Position numbers and translations under genes: made by a program. From Paenibacillus sp. FSL H3-0469 (GTDB taxonomy: Bacteria > Bacillota > Bacilli > Paenibacillales > Paenibacillaceae), in NCBI RefSeq assembly GCF_038051945.1, contig NZ_CP150302.1, forward strand, positions 6,014,001-6,078,000: a stretch of 64,000 nucleotides of DNA. Direction: 5' to 3'. Positions within the stretch are counted from its first letter, which is position 1. Every line of letters starts with the position of its first letter. The notes under the pieces are model-generated. The model was not told the origin of the DNA. It saw only the letters and a program-made list of their open reading frames with translations, and made no database searches. This document shows, piece after piece, positions 26,222-35,359 of this stretch.

Positions 26222-27745
26222 TTGGGAAAGTCAGGATTTTGCAAGGAAATACATAAGCTTATGTTGTTATGGTTCAGCTGTTTAATACTATTATTGCTGT
26301 TATTTGTACCTGCAGGAATGACCCATGCATCGGCAAATATAGTAAATCCTAATCAGGTCTATTCCTATACGATTATGCAAAGGGATATTGAAAGTCTGGT
26401 GGCACAATACCCTGATCTGGTATCCTCCGAATCGCTGGGAGCGACGGCGTATGGGCGGCAGTTGTGGGCAGTGAAGCTCGGGCGGGGAGAATCGGCGTTA
26501 TTCCTTAATGGTTCCCACCATGCCAGAGAATGGATGACCAGCAGTCTGCTGATGAAAATGATCGATACGTACGCCCAGGCCTATGATCACAATGAGACGA
26601 TAGGCGGTTATCACGTGCGCAGTTTATTGGACGAAGTCAGTATCTGGTTCGTACCGATGGTCAATCCGGATGGGGTTACCCTCTCCCAGCAGGGTACAGC
26701 AGGACTGTCAGCAGATGTGGCTCAAATGCTGCGACAGTATAACGGAAACAGCAGCAATTTCAACCGCTGGAAAGCGAACATGCAGGGCCTTGACCTAAAC
26801 CGTCAATATCCGGCGAACTGGAAGGGCATAAAGAATGCCAGCTCCTACCCCTGGTATCAGAATTATAAGGGAAAAAAGCCCGGGGAGGCTGCGGAAGTGC
26901 AGATGATGATGAATTTCACAGAGCGGATCGATCCGGAGGTGACTATTTCCTATCATAGCTCCGGGGAGATTATTTTTTGGCACTTCAATACGATTAGTAG
27001 CAGTCTGAACCGGGACAAGGCGATAGCCAGATCACTTGCCGGTCTTACCGGATATTCTCTCGTTGCTCCTGAGAAGAATCCTTCGGGTGGCGGATATAAG
27101 GATTGGTTCATCCAGGAGTACCGCCGCCCGGGGTTCACCATTGAGATTGCAAGCTATGCGGGGGAGGGCAGCGTTCCCTTGAAACAGTTCAGCGGCATCT
27201 GGTCCGAGAATAAGGGGGTTGGCTTATATTCTGCCGAGCAAACCTATTCATTGTGGCTGACTAGGCAGAAGGCACAGTATCTTCAAAAATCTATGAGTCT
27301 GCTGGCTGAAACGGAACTGTACGCGAAGATAGGGACTTCAACTGGAGGTACACGTGTTCTACCGCAACAGCTTCATGTTATTGCCCAAAAGGGTGACTGG
27401 TATCAAGTTCAGGCAGCGGAGGGGCTGGGCTGGATTCATCCATCTCCCGGAAAGCTCGCTGTGATTGAGGAGATCTCGGCGAATGCCAGCTGGAGCAATC
27501 GTATACCGGCGTATCAATACCCGGATGCTTACTCACCGAAAGTGACCTTCCTCGATCCGCAGACTGTAGCGGTATCGGGAAGATATGGGACCTGGCTAAG
27601 GGCTTCTGCTCCGGGCGGGAACTGGTGGATTGACGGGCGTAAAGTAACGATTAGCTGGCCTGAAAAGGCAGCGGAATCCGTTCCGTCAACAGATAGTGGA
27701 CTAACCGGGGAAGAGCAGCCTGAGGCTGCTGAGGGGACATTGTAA
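26222..27745 (+). CDS. Secreted M14 zinc carboxypeptidase with SH3-like C-terminus
   Basis: TTG at 26222 follows AGAGGAGATGAGAGG. The 507-residue product has a long signal peptide (LMLLWFSCLILLLLLFVPAGMTHA) and an M14 domain (~45-340). The zinc ligands are H100 and E103 in HHAREW and H245 in SYHSSGE; E308 in FTIEIASYAG is the catalytic Glu. NPDG and DLNRQYPANW are also typical. The C-terminal ~150 residues hold one or two SH3-like modules (TELYAKIG...GDWYQVQAAEGLGWIHP), which suggests cell-wall binding. It could trim peptidoglycan stem peptides or external peptides. Confidence 0.88.
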   Translation: MGKSGFCKEIHKLMLLWFSCLILLLLLFVPAGMTHASANIVNPNQVYSYTIMQRDIESLVAQYPDLVSSESLGATAYGRQLWAVKLGRGESALFLNGSHHAREWMTSSLLMKMIDTYAQAYDHNETIGGYHVRSLLDEVSIWFVPMVNPDGVTLSQQGTAGLSADVAQMLRQYNGNSSNFNRWKANMQGLDLNRQYPANWKGIKNASSYPWYQNYKGKKPGEAAEVQMMMNFTERIDPEVTISYHSSGEIIFWHFNTISSSLNRDKAIARSLAGLTGYSLVAPEKNPSGGGYKDWFIQEYRRPGFTIEIASYAGEGSVPLKQFSGIWSENKGVGLYSAEQTYSLWLTRQKAQYLQKSMSLLAETELYAKIGTSTGGTRVLPQQLHVIAQKGDWYQVQAAEGLGWIHPSPGKLAVIEEISANASWSNRIPAYQYPDAYSPKVTFLDPQTVAVSGRYGTWLRASAPGGNWWIDGRKVTISWPEKAAESVPSTDSGLTGEEQPEAAEGTL

Positions 27746-27767
27746 TCCTTCACCAGTGCGTTACTGC

Positions 27768-27831
27768 AACGCCCAGGCACAGCTGATAAATCCGGCTGTG
27801 CCTGGGCGTTCACGCAATGGGTGCTTTTTTT
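27768..27831 (+). terminator. Long hairpin terminator after carboxypeptidase gene
   Basis: A perfect 16-bp stem (27768-27783 with 27795-27810, AACGCCCAGGCACAGC and its complement) with an 11-nt loop. A T-run lies about 15 bp further on, at 27825-27831. It separates the convergent carboxypeptidase and ABC permease genes. Confidence 0.7.
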
Positions 27832-27845
27832 GCATTTTTATTTTG

Positions 27846-28637
27846 TCAGCTCCCCGTGCTTTTGTAATGCCTCACTCCTATGCGCCAGACCAGCAGAGAC
27901 ACTCCGAGAAAGGCAGCTCCAGAGGGAAGTGAGAGGAAGCCCAGCCAGCGGGGATAATCCCAGCCGCAGACGGTGGCCGCCGGATAGAAGCTGATGAACA
28001 GCATGGGGAGCACAAAGCTGAACACGGATTTTAGCATCCGCGGCATATAAGGCTCCGGGCAGCGGGTAATCTGGTAGCTGGCGTTGGTCAGCAGAAAGAT
28101 CCAGTCAAGCCCTTTGATAGTGAAAAAAGCAAGCCCGGAGGTCAGTACGAACACTCCGCAGTACATCAGGCAGCCTCCGGCCAGCGCCATCGCCAGAATG
28201 CCGAGTCTGCCGGGCGTCAGGGGAACGCCGAGCTGTCCCAGCGCCCAGCCCGCCGCACAGATCCCTGTAAACGGCCGGACCAGCCGGTGCAGATGGAATC
28301 TGGAGGCTGCCACTTGGACGAACAGGGACCGCGGGCGGAGCAGCAGCCGGTCGAAATCGCCGGAGCGCAGCAGATGCCAAGGGAAATAATCAAAACCACG
28401 GCATAGACTCTCGGCAAGTCCGAAGGAGGCAACCGCCAGCGAGTAGACCAGAATGATATGGGCCACAGTCCATTCGCCCACATTACCAAAGCGGGAAAAC
28501 AACAAGACGGTGGCGATGGGATCAGTGACTACTACAGTAAGCACCTGAATCAGCATCAGCCACCAGCCCTTATATTCCATGCCGGACAGCAGATGCATCC
28601 GCAAGTATTTGCAATAAATTTTACCTTCAGCAAGCAT
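27846..28637 (-). CDS. ABC-2 type permease (ABC2_membrane_6 family), second subunit
   Basis: A 263-residue polytopic membrane protein with six predicted helices, including VLTVVVTDPIATVLLFSRFG, ILVYSLAVASFGLAESL and LAMALAGGCLMYCGVFVLTSGLAFF. The motif RGFDYFPWHLLRSGDFDRLLLRP is typical of the DUF990/ABC2_membrane_6 permeases, which usually come in pairs with one ATPase. It starts 7 bp after the stop of the first permease. Substrate unknown. Confidence 0.85.
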   Translation of the reverse strand: MLAEGKIYCKYLRMHLLSGMEYKGWWLMLIQVLTVVVTDPIATVLLFSRFGNVGEWTVAHIILVYSLAVASFGLAESLCRGFDYFPWHLLRSGDFDRLLLRPRSLFVQVAASRFHLHRLVRPFTGICAAGWALGQLGVPLTPGRLGILAMALAGGCLMYCGVFVLTSGLAFFTIKGLDWIFLLTNASYQITRCPEPYMPRMLKSVFSFVLPMLFISFYPAATVCGWDYPRWLGFLSLPSGAAFLGVSLLVWRIGVRHYKSTGS

Positions 28638-28644
28638 ACGTTAC

Positions 28645-29475
28645 TCACCCTCCCTGGACGATAATGCTGTGCAGTCTGCGTTTCATGATCATCCGGCCCG
28701 CTGCGATAAAGATAAGGCTCCAGAGGAGCTGTAAGCCGATGCCGGGCAATGCGGCGGCAGGAGCCACGCTTCCTATATAGAGCTGCAGAGGGATGTCGGC
28801 AAATCCGCCAAACGGCTGCAGGTACAGGAAGGTCTGCATGAAATCAGGCCAGAGACGCAGGGGAAGATAGGTGCCGGACAATATGCCGCTTAGCAGTAGA
28901 AGCATATAGGTCGGTCCGTCCCCCCAAGTGATATTCAGCCGGATCGCAGTCACAAGCATAGCGAAGGACGAGCACAGTACAAACGCCATAACTGCCGACA
29001 GAAGGAAATAGAATAGTGCAAGCAGGGAGGCGGGTCCGCCTAGGGCATATCCGGCAGGCATCAGGAGCCCGGCCATTACGGTAGCCAGTCCCCTGATCCA
29101 ACTGGTGCCGAGCTTGCCGGCCGAGCTTTTGACAAACCAGTGGGTGTACAGGTTCATGGGCCGGCACAGCTCGATACCGACGTCACCGTTGTTGATTTTG
29201 CCCATAATTTCACTGTCGATGTTCATACTCTGGAGTACAAACAGTCCCTGGGCCAGCCAGACATAGGATATGGCCTGAGGAAGACTGAGTCCGTTATTGT
29301 TCCAGGAGCCATTGTCGCTGTATGTATAGAACACGGTGAACAGCACACATTCTATAAGCGCCCAGAACACACTGACCATCGTGCCCGATATGGCGGATAC
29401 CCGGTACTGGAGCCCTTCTGCCATGCGGATTCGGAAGAGGGAGCTGCAGGCCCGGCATGTATTTCTAAAGTTCAT
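28645..29475 (-). CDS. ABC-2 type permease (ABC2_membrane_6 family), first subunit
   Basis: ATG at 29475 follows AGGAGGTGCACA. The 276-residue membrane protein has about six helices and the segment MNIDSEIMGKINNGDVGIELCRPMNLYTHWF, the family's conserved cytoplasmic loop. It forms a heterodimer channel with the downstream permease, driven by the upstream ATPase; all three genes are tightly spaced on one strand. Export substrate is unknown. Confidence 0.85.
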   Translation of the reverse strand: MNFRNTCRACSSLFRIRMAEGLQYRVSAISGTMVSVFWALIECVLFTVFYTYSDNGSWNNNGLSLPQAISYVWLAQGLFVLQSMNIDSEIMGKINNGDVGIELCRPMNLYTHWFVKSSAGKLGTSWIRGLATVMAGLLMPAGYALGGPASLLALFYFLLSAVMAFVLCSSFAMLVTAIRLNITWGDGPTYMLLLLSGILSGTYLPLRLWPDFMQTFLYLQPFGGFADIPLQLYIGSVAPAAALPGIGLQLLWSLIFIAAGRMIMKRRLHSIIVQGG

Positions 29476-29494
29476 TGTGCACCTCCTGATGGCT

Positions 29495-30310
29495 TTAGCC
29501 CAAAGCCAAGTCATTGTACATAGCCGCAATCATCGCATCCGTGTTCACTTTCATGACGACCTCCGGTGCATATTTCTGCTGTAGACCTGAGAGCTGCCCG
29601 TCATAGAGCAGTTGGCCATGCCCGATCACCATGACCCGCTGGCATAATGCCTCAATATCGTCCATATCATGTGTGGTCAGCAGCATCGTAATCCCGTACT
29701 TCCGGTTCTCTTCCTTCAAAAAATTGCGCAGCGCCAGCTTAGATACCGCATCGAGTCCGATGGTTGGCTCATCCAAAAAGAGAAGCTTCGGCCGGTGCAG
29801 CAGTGCCGCTACCAGCTCACAGCGCATCCGCTGCCCGAGCGAAAGCTGCCTCACCGGGGTCCTTAAGAGCGCTTCCACATCAAGTGTTGCCGATAACTCG
29901 GATAGTCTTAAGCGGTAGTCGCCTGGGGGGATCGCATAAATATCCTTCAGCACATCAAAAGAGTCTGCCACAGGAACATCCCACCATAACTGTGAGCGCT
30001 GGCCAAATACGACGCCGATCTTGGACACATGCTCTACGCGGTGCTTCCATGGAATCTTGCCCAAGATAGTGCATTCTCCGCTATCGGGTGTCAGGATGCC
30101 GCTCATTACCTTGACGGAGGTGGATTTGCCGGCACCGTTCGGGCCAATGTAACCTACCAATTCACCCTCTTCAATATCAAAGCTGATGCCGCCGAGCGCG
30201 TCCACCCGGGTCACATTCCGCATGAACGCTCCTCTCAGCAGTCCCCATTTTCCTTCGGGCCGTTTGTACACCTTGAAGCTTTTGCGGATATCTCTTAGTC
30301 TGATTTGCAT
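29495..30310 (-). CDS. ABC transporter ATPase (exporter)
   Basis: ATG at 30310 is chosen for the AAGGAGGCGACTGAC before it; the frame extends further upstream without support. The 271-residue ATPase has Walker A GPNGAGKSTSVK, Q-loop VVFGQRSQLWWDVP, signature LSLGQRMRCELVAALLHRP, Walker B LLFLDEPTIGLD and switch His TTHDMDDIE. The GQRSQLWWDVP Q-loop is typical of ATPases paired with ABC2_membrane_6 permeases. It heads the operon with the two permeases. Confidence 0.93.
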   Translation of the reverse strand: MQIRLRDIRKSFKVYKRPEGKWGLLRGAFMRNVTRVDALGGISFDIEEGELVGYIGPNGAGKSTSVKVMSGILTPDSGECTILGKIPWKHRVEHVSKIGVVFGQRSQLWWDVPVADSFDVLKDIYAIPPGDYRLRLSELSATLDVEALLRTPVRQLSLGQRMRCELVAALLHRPKLLFLDEPTIGLDAVSKLALRNFLKEENRKYGITMLLTTHDMDDIEALCQRVMVIGHGQLLYDGQLSGLQQKYAPEVVMKVNTDAMIAAMYNDLALG

Positions 30311-30456
30311 GTCAGTCGCCTCCTTCGTGCAGAAGATCATATCATCAGGGGAGGAGAGGGGGACAGCTGCGTCGGACGCCTTCTTGATCCTTGCTGCCCG
30401 GCTAACAGTGGGAGAATCATTTATTTTCTTCATTTTCCATAAAAATGCTTGTTATG

Positions 30457-30571
30457 TTGACATTTCTGTGCTATATTAATTTTATAGTTAACGCAAGGAA
30501 AACGTATGTTTTTTTGTATATGTACTGTAAAATAAACTTCTCATACCGGTGATGAAATCACCGGTATTTTT
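30457..30571 (+). ncRNA. Candidate small RNA or micro-ORF unit
   Basis: TTGACA (30457-30462) and TTTATA (30481-30486) are 18 bp apart, on the strand opposite to the ABC operon. About 55 bp on, a perfect 10-bp hairpin (TACCGGTGAT / ATCACCGGTA, 30544-30566) is followed by TTTTT. The transcript would be about 80 nt. It includes AAGGAAAACGT followed by a nine-codon ORF (MFFCICTVK, from 30506). No gene in this orientation precedes the terminator, so the unit stands alone. Confidence 0.42.
30544..30571 (+). terminator. Orphan intrinsic terminator
   Basis: 10-bp perfect stem with a three-base loop and a following T-run on the plus strand. No plus-strand coding gene lies upstream of it. Confidence 0.8.
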
Positions 30572-30613
30572 GCGTTTTCGCCCTAATTAGGCGGCCTTGC
30601 CATGAATGCAAAG

Positions 30614-30643
30614 AAAGGTGCCCTGGAATTCCAGGGCACCTTT
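30614..30643. terminator. Perfect 30-bp palindrome, probable bidirectional terminator
   Basis: AAAGGTGCCCTGGAA is followed at once by its exact reverse complement. It lies downstream of the minus-strand GNAT gene. The folded RNA would be a strong hairpin, but the T-run is short on either strand. Confidence 0.6.
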
Positions 30644-30661
30644 TCGATGGGATGCGGGCAG

Positions 30662-30738
30662 AATGTATGCGGAAAACCGAACACAATAGGCTAGGCGTCG
30701 GCACATGGTCCAAATGTATGCGGAAAACCGAATACATT
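30662..30738. repeat. Two copies of a hairpin repeat, 51-bp period
   Basis: Units at 30662-30687 and 30713-30738 share ATGTATGCGGAAAACCGAA. The second has complementary arms AATGTAT / ATACATT and inner CGG / CCG around AAAA. The same family forms the six-copy array at 60437-60721. The stretch 30572-30803 otherwise holds only the palindrome. Confidence 0.8.
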
Positions 30739-30803
30739 CTTAGGTGCGGCATAAAATATCGGGTGGTTCACCCGATAGGCTAATTTTGCTCTAAACGGCC
30801 AGA

Positions 30804-31283
30804 CTATGTCAGCGGATGTGTCCGCTCATATTCCCAGATGCTCTGGCTGCTCTCCGCATCATAGATTTCTCCGGTACGAATGAATCCGTGCTTCTCATAG
30901 AAGTGATGATTGCGGACGGCCCACGAGGGTGTATCCAGCGTCCAGCGCTTGGCAGCAGGGTACTGTACAAATAAGAAATGCAAAGCCTCATGTCCGAAGC
31001 CTTGATTCTGGCAGAGCGGATCGATAAAGATGCGGCCCAGATGACATTCCTCTTCTGAAGAAGAAGGGAAAATTATCATCCCGCCGACAATTTCACCATC
31101 TTTCAGGAGCTTGTAATAATGGCTCTGCTGCATTTGCCCGATCTGCCAAGACACCGAATCATAGCCTGGAGGGCCATCCTCTTCTTTATCCTGATAACGG
31201 CGGGCATCATCGTCGAAGGTTCTTTTTTGTACATCCGCCAACATGGCCGCATCTTGTGGCCGGGCGAGTTCAAAGGTCAGCAT
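30804..31283 (-). CDS. GNAT family N-acetyltransferase
   Basis: A 159-residue GNAT protein. Motif A of the acetyl-CoA site is LGRIFIDPLCQNQGFGHEALHFL (Q-x-x-G-x-G/A variant), preceded by the DGEIVGGMIIF strand and followed by WTLDTPSWAVRNHHFYEKHGF, where the Tyr in FYEKHGF is the usual general acid. Substrate unknown. The start follows GAGGAGGAAATTTCA. Confidence 0.9.
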   Translation of the reverse strand: MLTFELARPQDAAMLADVQKRTFDDDARRYQDKEEDGPPGYDSVSWQIGQMQQSHYYKLLKDGEIVGGMIIFPSSSEEECHLGRIFIDPLCQNQGFGHEALHFLFVQYPAAKRWTLDTPSWAVRNHHFYEKHGFIRTGEIYDAESSQSIWEYERTHPLT

Positions 31284-31355
31284 TGAAATTTCCTCCTCTG
31301 TTTACAATAGTGTGTAACACCATCATAAACAGATTCTGGAAAAGCCGCCGTTAGA

Positions 31356-32249
31356 TTAGTTACCTTCTCCGATCTTCTTCCCGATCCAGTCCTCGTAGGA
31401 TTTGACCACCGCGGACAGGTCCTCGTCGCCATAGCCGTGGTTGAAGCCTGCCTGGAACATGCTCTTGGCTACGCCGAGCATAGGGGAAGGGACGCCGGTG
31501 GAATCACTGAGCGAGGATGCCAGCTTGAGATCCTTAAGCATCAGGGCGAGTGAGAATTGGTTGCTGAAGTCGCCATCAATGATCTTCTGGCCCTTCAGCT
31601 CGGCCTGCTTGCTGCCGGCCGAACCATTCTTCACCAGCTCCAGGAACTTGTCTGCGGGCACCCCGGACTTCACAGCGATGGAGAAGCCCTCGGCGAGCGC
31701 GACATTGTGAATGCCGACCATGGCATTGTGAGCCAGCTTGGCTACAGCGCCGCTGCCGTTAGCGCCCATATGAAGCAGCAGGCGGCCCATGGAGTCGAAG
31801 AGATCCCGGTGCTTCTCAATCACTTCGGCATGTCCGCCGACCATGAAGACCAGTGTGCCGTCGATAGCTGCCGGCTTGCTGCCGGTTACAGGGGCATCAA
31901 GGAAGCTGCCGCCCCGCGCTTCAACTTCAGCGGCGATCTCTTTTGCAAGGCCGGGGGAGATGGTGCTGGAATCAACCACAGTTGTTCCCGGCTGAAGGGT
32001 AGCGAGAATACCATCGTCACCGTAGAAGACTTCACGGATCGAATCATCGTTGCTGATCATGGTGATAATAACATCCTTGCCTTCCGCTGCTGCCTGCGGT
32101 GTGGCGGCTGTTTTCGCGCCTTCCTGTTCCAGAGGTTTGCATTTCGCTGCTGTACGGTTGTACACCGTAACCTCAAAGCCGCTTCGCAGCAGGTTCGACG
32201 CCATAGGTGCTCCCATTGTTCCGAGTCCGATAAAGCCGATGTGCTTCAT
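31356..32249 (-). CDS. 3-hydroxyisobutyrate dehydrogenase-family oxidoreductase
   Basis: A 297-residue beta-hydroxyacid dehydrogenase. N-terminal IGFIGLGTMGAPMASNLLRSG is the NAD(P)-binding fingerprint. FLDAPVTGSKPAAIDGTLVFMVGG is the substrate-binding signature, and NGSGAVAKLAHNAMVG carries the catalytic Lys. QFSLALMLKDLKLA is also conserved. Members reduce tartronate, succinic or methylmalonate semialdehydes, so the exact substrate cannot be read here. The start follows AAAGGTGG. Confidence 0.9.
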   Translation of the reverse strand: MKHIGFIGLGTMGAPMASNLLRSGFEVTVYNRTAAKCKPLEQEGAKTAATPQAAAEGKDVIITMISNDDSIREVFYGDDGILATLQPGTTVVDSSTISPGLAKEIAAEVEARGGSFLDAPVTGSKPAAIDGTLVFMVGGHAEVIEKHRDLFDSMGRLLLHMGANGSGAVAKLAHNAMVGIHNVALAEGFSIAVKSGVPADKFLELVKNGSAGSKQAELKGQKIIDGDFSNQFSLALMLKDLKLASSLSDSTGVPSPMLGVAKSMFQAGFNHGYGDEDLSAVVKSYEDWIGKKIGEGN

Positions 32250-32515
32250 TTCAATTCCACCTTTGCTCTCCTGAGATCATATTATAGAAACTAAGTTTGC
32301 CTTCATTCTATCAGAAGGTTACAGCATGTTCCACAGAACAGGTATGCTTGTCTGCTTGGTAACCGCTTTCAGTGTTTTTTTCATAAACAGGGTTCGGAAA
32401 GCCGGGGATATGCCTTAAGACCTTGCCAGTCAAGGCAAATTAAAGTATTCTAGATTATAATGTTGCAACACACGGTGTCAAATCTAAAGAGATAAACAGG
32501 AGGCTACCATTACCG

Positions 32516-33871
32516 ATGTCCAAGAAGATTAATTTTGACTACACCAAAGCCCTTTCCTTCTTCAGCCAGACCGAGATCGACTACTTCGCCGCTCCGGTGA
32601 AGCTGGCCCACGAACAATTGCATAACAAGAGCGGAGCCGGCTCCGATTACCTGGGCTGGATCGATCTCCCTACAGCGTATGACAAGGAAGAATTCGCCCG
32701 CATTCAGCAGGCGGCCAAGAAGATCCAGAGTGATTCCGAAGTATTGATCGTGATCGGGATCGGCGGCTCTTATCTGGGAGCACGCGCAGCTATTGAGGCG
32801 CTGTCGCATTCTTTCTACAATAACCTGTCCAAGGACAAGCGCAAGACACCGGAGGTTTATTTTGCCGGTAATAACATCAGCTCTACCTATATCACGCATC
32901 TGCTTGACCTGGTAGAAGGCAAAGACTTCTCCGTGAACGTAATCTCCAAATCCGGTACAACTACCGAGCCTGCCATTGCCTTCCGTATCTTCCGTGCAGC
33001 ACTGGAGAAGAAATACGGCAAGGAAGAAGCACGCAAACGGATCTACGCTACAACAGACAAGGAGAAAGGCGCACTCAAGAAGCTGGCTAACGAAGAAGGC
33101 TATGAGTCGTTCATTATCCCGGATGATGTAGGCGGACGTTACTCCGTATTGACACCGGTAGGCCTTCTGCCTATCGCCGTAGCGGGAATTAACATTGAAG
33201 AAATGATGCAGGGGGCCGCAGCCGCAGCCGATGAGTTCAACAATCCCGATGTGGCTACGAACCAGAGCTATCAATATGCTGCAGTACGTAACGCGCTCTA
33301 CCGCAAAGGCAAGACGACAGAAATCCTCGTGAACTACGAGCCGTCCCTGCACTTTGTCTCTGAATGGTGGAAGCAGCTGTACGGCGAAAGCGAAGGTAAG
33401 GACTTCAAGGGAATCTATCCGTCCTCGGTGGACTTCTCGACGGACCTGCACTCCATGGGCCAATTCATTCAGGAGGGTAACCGCAACATCTTCGAGACGG
33501 TTATTCAAGTGGAGAAGGTACAGCACCATGTAACGATCGAGAATGATCCGGACGATCTGGACGGCCTTAACTTCCTGACCGGCCAGACGATGGACTTCGT
33601 GAATAAGAAGGCGTTCCAGGGAACTATGCTCGCGCATACCGACGGACAGGTGCCGAACCTGATCGTTACGATTCCTGACCAGACGCCTTATACTTTCGGC
33701 TATCTGGTGTACTTCTTCGAGAAGGCTTGCGGGATCAGCGGATACCTGCTGGGTGTGAATCCGTTCGACCAGCCGGGTGTTGAAGCCTACAAGAAGAACA
33801 TGTTCGCACTGCTGGGCAAACCAGGCTACGAGAAAGAAAAGGCAGAGCTGGAAGCCAGACTTACCGAATAG
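32516..33871 (+). CDS. pgi: Glucose-6-phosphate isomerase
   Basis: Pgi interconverts glucose-6-phosphate and fructose-6-phosphate in glycolysis. The 451-residue length is that of the short Bacillota form. Seen: VIGIGGSYLGARAAIEAL, ISKSGTTTEPAIAFR (phosphate-binding), DDVGGRYSVLTPVGLLP, the FSTDLHSMGQFIQEG region and C-terminal GVNPFDQPGVEAYKKNMF. ATG follows AGGAGG by 12 bases, a slightly long spacing. Codon bias indicates high expression. Confidence 0.97.
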   Translation: MSKKINFDYTKALSFFSQTEIDYFAAPVKLAHEQLHNKSGAGSDYLGWIDLPTAYDKEEFARIQQAAKKIQSDSEVLIVIGIGGSYLGARAAIEALSHSFYNNLSKDKRKTPEVYFAGNNISSTYITHLLDLVEGKDFSVNVISKSGTTTEPAIAFRIFRAALEKKYGKEEARKRIYATTDKEKGALKKLANEEGYESFIIPDDVGGRYSVLTPVGLLPIAVAGINIEEMMQGAAAAADEFNNPDVATNQSYQYAAVRNALYRKGKTTEILVNYEPSLHFVSEWWKQLYGESEGKDFKGIYPSSVDFSTDLHSMGQFIQEGNRNIFETVIQVEKVQHHVTIENDPDDLDGLNFLTGQTMDFVNKKAFQGTMLAHTDGQVPNLIVTIPDQTPYTFGYLVYFFEKACGISGYLLGVNPFDQPGVEAYKKNMFALLGKPGYEKEKAELEARLTE

Positions 33872-33997
33872 TCCCACTCTAGCCGCAGATCATTCATAGT
33901 AAGATAAGTCATCAGGGAGCAGTCCATAGGTAACCACTACCAGGGCTGCTCCTAATATATATCAAGTCATCACATGTAGAGTAAGGAATGGACAACA

Positions 33998-34630
33998 ATG
34001 CTGGAACAATACCGGACGGTGCGTACCCCCGGCTCGCTGGAGGTCGTAATCCGTAAATCACGCTTCATCGGGCATGTTATGCCGGTGGAGAACGAGGAAG
34101 AAGCTGTGCAATTTATCGATTCGATCAAGAAGCAGCACTGGAATGCTACGCATAACTGCTCTGCTTATATGATCGGGGAGAGGGATGAGATCCAGAGACA
34201 GTCGGATGACGGGGAACCGAGTGGAACGGCCGGGAAACCGATTTTGGAAGTAATCCGCAGCCAACAGGTGAAGAATGTCGCTATTGTAGTTACCCGTTAT
34301 TTCGGAGGCATTATGCTGGGTGCAGGCGGGCTGATCCGGGCCTATACCGATGGCGCTGTACTGGCGCTTGAGGCCGGAGAGGTCATTACACGTGTGCTGA
34401 GACGGGAGGTATTCGTGGAAATCGAGTACACTTGGCTGGGCAAGGTGGAGAATGCACTGCGGAGCCGGAATATCCAGACCGGAGAAACTTTGTTTACGGA
34501 TAAAGTTACACTGCTGTGTCTTCCGCGCAATGATGAAGGTGACGCATTTATCGCATGGATAACCGATCTTACGGAGGGGCAATCCCTCGTTACGGAAGGG
34601 CGGCGGCTTTACTACAGCGAAGGGGAATAG
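33998..34630 (+). CDS. YigZ/IMPACT family protein
   Basis: A 210-residue protein of the UPF0029/IMPACT family, with KSRFIGHVMPVENEEEA, HWNATHNCSAYMIG, QSDDGEPSGTAGKPIL and VTRYFGGIMLGAGGLIRAY. A C-terminal DUF1949 domain follows. The family's biochemical role is unsettled; eukaryotic IMPACT acts on Gcn2 regulation. The TetR gene starts three bp after its stop, so they share a transcript. Confidence 0.92.
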   Translation: MLEQYRTVRTPGSLEVVIRKSRFIGHVMPVENEEEAVQFIDSIKKQHWNATHNCSAYMIGERDEIQRQSDDGEPSGTAGKPILEVIRSQQVKNVAIVVTRYFGGIMLGAGGLIRAYTDGAVLALEAGEVITRVLRREVFVEIEYTWLGKVENALRSRNIQTGETLFTDKVTLLCLPRNDEGDAFIAWITDLTEGQSLVTEGRRLYYSEGE

Positions 34631-34633
34631 ATT

Positions 34634-35215
34634 ATGGCAAGAAGAGCAGTGGAACAGGAGTTGTCGAGAGAAAGAATTCTGGAGGCGGCGAGGCATCTTT
34701 TCATCACCAAAGGGTACCGTGCCATTTCGATGCGCAGCATTGGCCAGCACCTGGGTTACAGCCACGGCTCCCTGTATTACCATTTCAAAGAGAAGGCCGA
34801 ACTTTTCTACGCCATTGTAGTTGAGGATTTCAATCATGTGGCTTCGCTGCTGAATGAGGCTATGACCACTCCGCCTGAAGAGGGAATGACCCGGGTGGAG
34901 CAGCTGATTATGGAGTTCATCCGGTTCGGGCTGGATCATCCGTATCAGTATGAGATCATGTTCATGATCCGCGACGAAGAGCTGCTGGCGTATTGCCGGG
35001 CAGAGCAGGGCCGGTGTTTCGAGTTATTCGCAAGTATTGTCCGCCGTCATATGAAGGAAGAGGGATATGTATCGGAGGACTGGCAGAAGGTGCCGCTGAC
35101 CTTATTCTTATCTGCTCACGGATTCATTTCGTATTATATTCAGGATAAAGTGTTGTTCGAAGATGTGAAGCAAGCTGCCCTGACACATGTCAAGGTATTA
35201 AGCCGCAGTTTATAA
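34634..35215 (+). CDS. TetR/AcrR family transcriptional regulator
   Basis: A 193-residue regulator with a TetR N-terminal HTH: ILEAARHLFITKGYRAISMRSIG, then HLGYSHGSLYYHFKEKAELFYAI. The C-terminal ligand domain is divergent, with FIRFGLDHPYQYEIMFMIR resembling TetR_C_33-type (WHG) domains. It probably represses itself or an unlinked gene; no adjacent divergent target is present. It follows yigZ directly and ends at a hairpin. Confidence 0.9.
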   Translation: MARRAVEQELSRERILEAARHLFITKGYRAISMRSIGQHLGYSHGSLYYHFKEKAELFYAIVVEDFNHVASLLNEAMTTPPEEGMTRVEQLIMEFIRFGLDHPYQYEIMFMIRDEELLAYCRAEQGRCFELFASIVRRHMKEEGYVSEDWQKVPLTLFLSAHGFISYYIQDKVLFEDVKQAALTHVKVLSRSL

Positions 35216-35217
35216 TA

Positions 35218-35237
35218 AGCTGTTTTTTTTAACAGCT
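35218..35237 (+). terminator. Hairpin terminator after TetR gene
   Basis: AGCTGTT / AACAGCT stem around six T. It starts just after the stop codon; there is no long T tail beyond it, so strength is uncertain. Confidence 0.5.
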
Positions 35238-35359
35238 CGTACTTTAGAGCGTTGCATTGGTATAACTTTGCATGGTGAAAGTGTTTCAGGAACTATAAAT
35301 TGTATAGAGAGCAGCTTCGCGGTTCATGCGTTGCTGCTCTTCTACAAGGGCAGGCAGTG

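Noticed and set aside
32510..33877. 455-codon antisense ORF exactly covering pgi
   Set aside because: It mirrors a strongly codon-biased gene, has no recognisable domain and no ribosome binding site. Similar full-length antisense frames cover tkt, lplJ, cobD and eamA, and are shadows of biased codon use.
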